Of a stretch of 7,168 bases of DNA, positions 6,673 through 7,168 are shown piece after piece. A program made the position numbers and the translations under genes. Within the stretch, counting starts at the first letter, position 1; every line of letters starts with the position of its first letter. The notes under the pieces are model-generated. The model did no database searches and was not told the DNA's origin. It was given only the letters and a program-made list of their open reading frames with translations. The DNA is from Desulfobacterales bacterium (lineage in GTDB: Bacteria > Desulfobacterota > Desulfobacteria > Desulfobacterales > Desulfobacteraceae), in contig JAKSBM010000942.1 of the NCBI GenBank assembly GCA_022361135.1, positions 1 to 7,168 of the forward strand, read 5' to 3'.

Positions 6673-6712
6673 GTATTCGATTTTGTTAATCTAATTGTAT
6701 TTCGAATTTTGT
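6673..6712 (+). repeat. Imperfect AT-rich direct repeat
   Basis: GTATTCGATTTTGT (6673-6686) recurs as GTATTTCGAATTTTGT (6697-6712), the same 14 bases in order with two single-base insertions, start to start 24 bp. Could be a protein-binding pair or chance in AT-rich DNA. Confidence 0.4.
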
Positions 6713-6859
6713 GCGAGTTTGGGTGTCTATTTTTTATTTTTGTTCTGATTTTATATCCTTTGATTGAATAAAATTGTGTTTCCGGTGAAAATAATTTTTC
6801 CATCCATTTTGTGGATTTGGCCTTCTATTCTTAAATAATTTTCATATATACTTAATTTT

Positions 6860-6906
6860 GACGGGGTCGATTTGCGGTTCTCCGAATTTTCATTAATTGA
6901 CCCGTC
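6860..6906. repeat. Imperfect inverted repeat able to form a 12-bp stem-loop
   Basis: The arms 6860-6872 and 6895-6906 can form 12 pairs with one bulged G (6863) and one G-T (G-U in RNA) pair; the core is GACGGG against CCCGTC. The 22-nt loop holds a small CGG/CCG hairpin (6875-6884). No T run follows on either strand, so it is not a standard terminator. It ends 31 bp before the -35 hexamer at 6938, so an operator or a structured RNA is possible. Confidence 0.45.
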
Positions 6907-6937
6907 CGTCTAAGTCCTTGATTCTAAATTAAAATGA

Positions 6938-6967
6938 TTGACAGATCCACCGGAACCTTCTTAGGAT
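6938..6967 (+). promoter_or_regulatory. Candidate sigma-70 promoter for the amidotransferase gene
   Basis: TTGACA (6938-6943, perfect -35), an 18-bp spacer, then TAGGAT (6962-6967, 4 of 6 -10 matches). The predicted start near 6974 would give a leader of about 154 nt. The AT-rich DNA upstream would favour promoter activity. Confidence 0.45.
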
Positions 6968-7114
6968 GACAACCTTGGATAGGGCCTCAAACCGTTTTTG
7001 ATCTGACAAACCAAGCTTTACCTCTTTTGCGTAGACCCGGGAGTGGAATTTCGCCGCCTGCCCAGGCCAATGGTAACCCCATTCCAAAAGACGGCTGCCT
7101 TAATATTTAGACCA

Positions 7115-7120
7115 AAGGAG
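7115..7120 (+). promoter_or_regulatory. Ribosome binding site of the amidotransferase gene
   Basis: AAGGAG, within CCAAAGGAGAG, lies 7 nt before the ATG at 7128 and fixes that start. Confidence 0.85.
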
Positions 7121-7127
7121 AGCGTAT

Positions 7128-7168
7128 ATGTGTCGTCTATTCGCATTGACCAGCCAAGAACCCGTATC
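7128..7168 (+). CDS. Class II glutamine amidotransferase (5' end only)
   Basis: Thirteen full codons are visible, MCRLFALTSQEPV, before the window ends. An N-terminal Met-Cys followed by RLFAL and a Ser-x-Glu-Pro segment is the start seen in class II (Ntn-type) glutamine amidotransferases of the YafJ group. After Met removal, Cys2 is the nucleophile that releases ammonia from glutamine. The strong ribosome binding site supports a real gene. The acceptor substrate, and whether the protein is a stand-alone amidotransferase or part of a larger enzyme, cannot be judged from this fragment. Confidence 0.75.
   Translation, partial: MCRLFALTSQEPV

Larger units (their letters stand above)
6563..7127. 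other. 565-bp gene-free region with an AT-rich core
   Basis: No protein gene can be supported here. The core (about 6660-6950) is strongly AT-rich, unlike the GC-rich coding DNA on both sides. It carries a near-repeat (6673-6712), a small hairpin with arms ATCCA/TGGAT (6802-6816), a larger imperfect stem-loop (6860-6906) and a perfect -35 hexamer (6938). The last ~150 bp return to higher GC and probably form the leader of the amidotransferase gene. Confidence 0.6.

Noticed and set aside
6596..6694. 32-codon plus-strand open frame (MILNKNSPF...) after the cyclic-nucleotide-binding gene
   Set aside because: GGGG lies 4 nt upstream, but the frame is very short, overlaps a possible terminator, and nothing about its sequence supports translation.
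6603..6803. 66-codon minus-strand open frame in the AT-rich region
   Set aside because: No ribosome binding site at a usable distance before its ATG, no recognisable family, and an unusual composition explained by AT-rich DNA.
1..7168. CRISPR array, tRNA, rRNA or insertion sequence
   Set aside because: No regularly spaced repeats, no cloverleaf or rRNA-like segment, and no transposase or terminal inverted repeats were seen.

Overview
The window looks like a GC-rich chromosome segment from an anaerobic, fatty-acid-oxidising bacterium. A sulfate-reducing Desulfobacterota (Desulfobacterales-type) lineage is my best guess. It rests on the gene mix (a long DmdC-type acyl-CoA dehydrogenase with an Hbd-type dehydrogenase, a GAF-type sigma-54 activator and a B12-binding radical SAM protein) and on the G/C-run-rich codon use. 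No ribosomal RNA or other taxonomic marker is present, so this is inference.

Layout. Positions 1-2280 (minus strand) hold a two-gene operon transcribed towards the left edge: 3-hydroxybutyryl-CoA dehydrogenase (hbd), then a 600-residue-class acyl-CoA dehydrogenase that runs off the window. Positions 2281-2517 form a divergent regulatory region. It has a near-consensus sigma-54 promoter facing hbd and, upstream of it, two copies of a 15-bp direct repeat that suit activator binding. Positions 2518-4149 (plus strand) encode a GAF / AAA+ / Fis-type sigma-54 activator with all catalytic motifs intact. The simple reading is that this activator drives the divergent hbd-acyl-CoA dehydrogenase operon, which carries two steps of beta-oxidation.

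Positions 4224-5672 (plus) encode a B12-binding-domain radical SAM protein of unknown substrate. It follows the activator by 74 bp and has its own candidate sigma-70 promoter. After a 305-bp gap, 5978-6562 (plus) encodes a small stand-alone cyclic-nucleotide-binding-domain protein without a DNA-binding domain. Positions 6563-7127 are a 565-bp gene-free stretch. Its middle is strikingly AT-rich and contains short repeats, a 12-bp imperfect stem-loop and a perfect -35 hexamer. At the right edge (7128 onward) a class II glutamine amidotransferase gene begins with the nucleophile Cys2.

The best-supported regulatory unit is the divergent activator / sigma-54 promoter / beta-oxidation operon. The radical SAM protein, the cyclic-nucleotide-binding protein and the structured AT-rich region are the least explained parts. 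Nothing seen here proves a new system.
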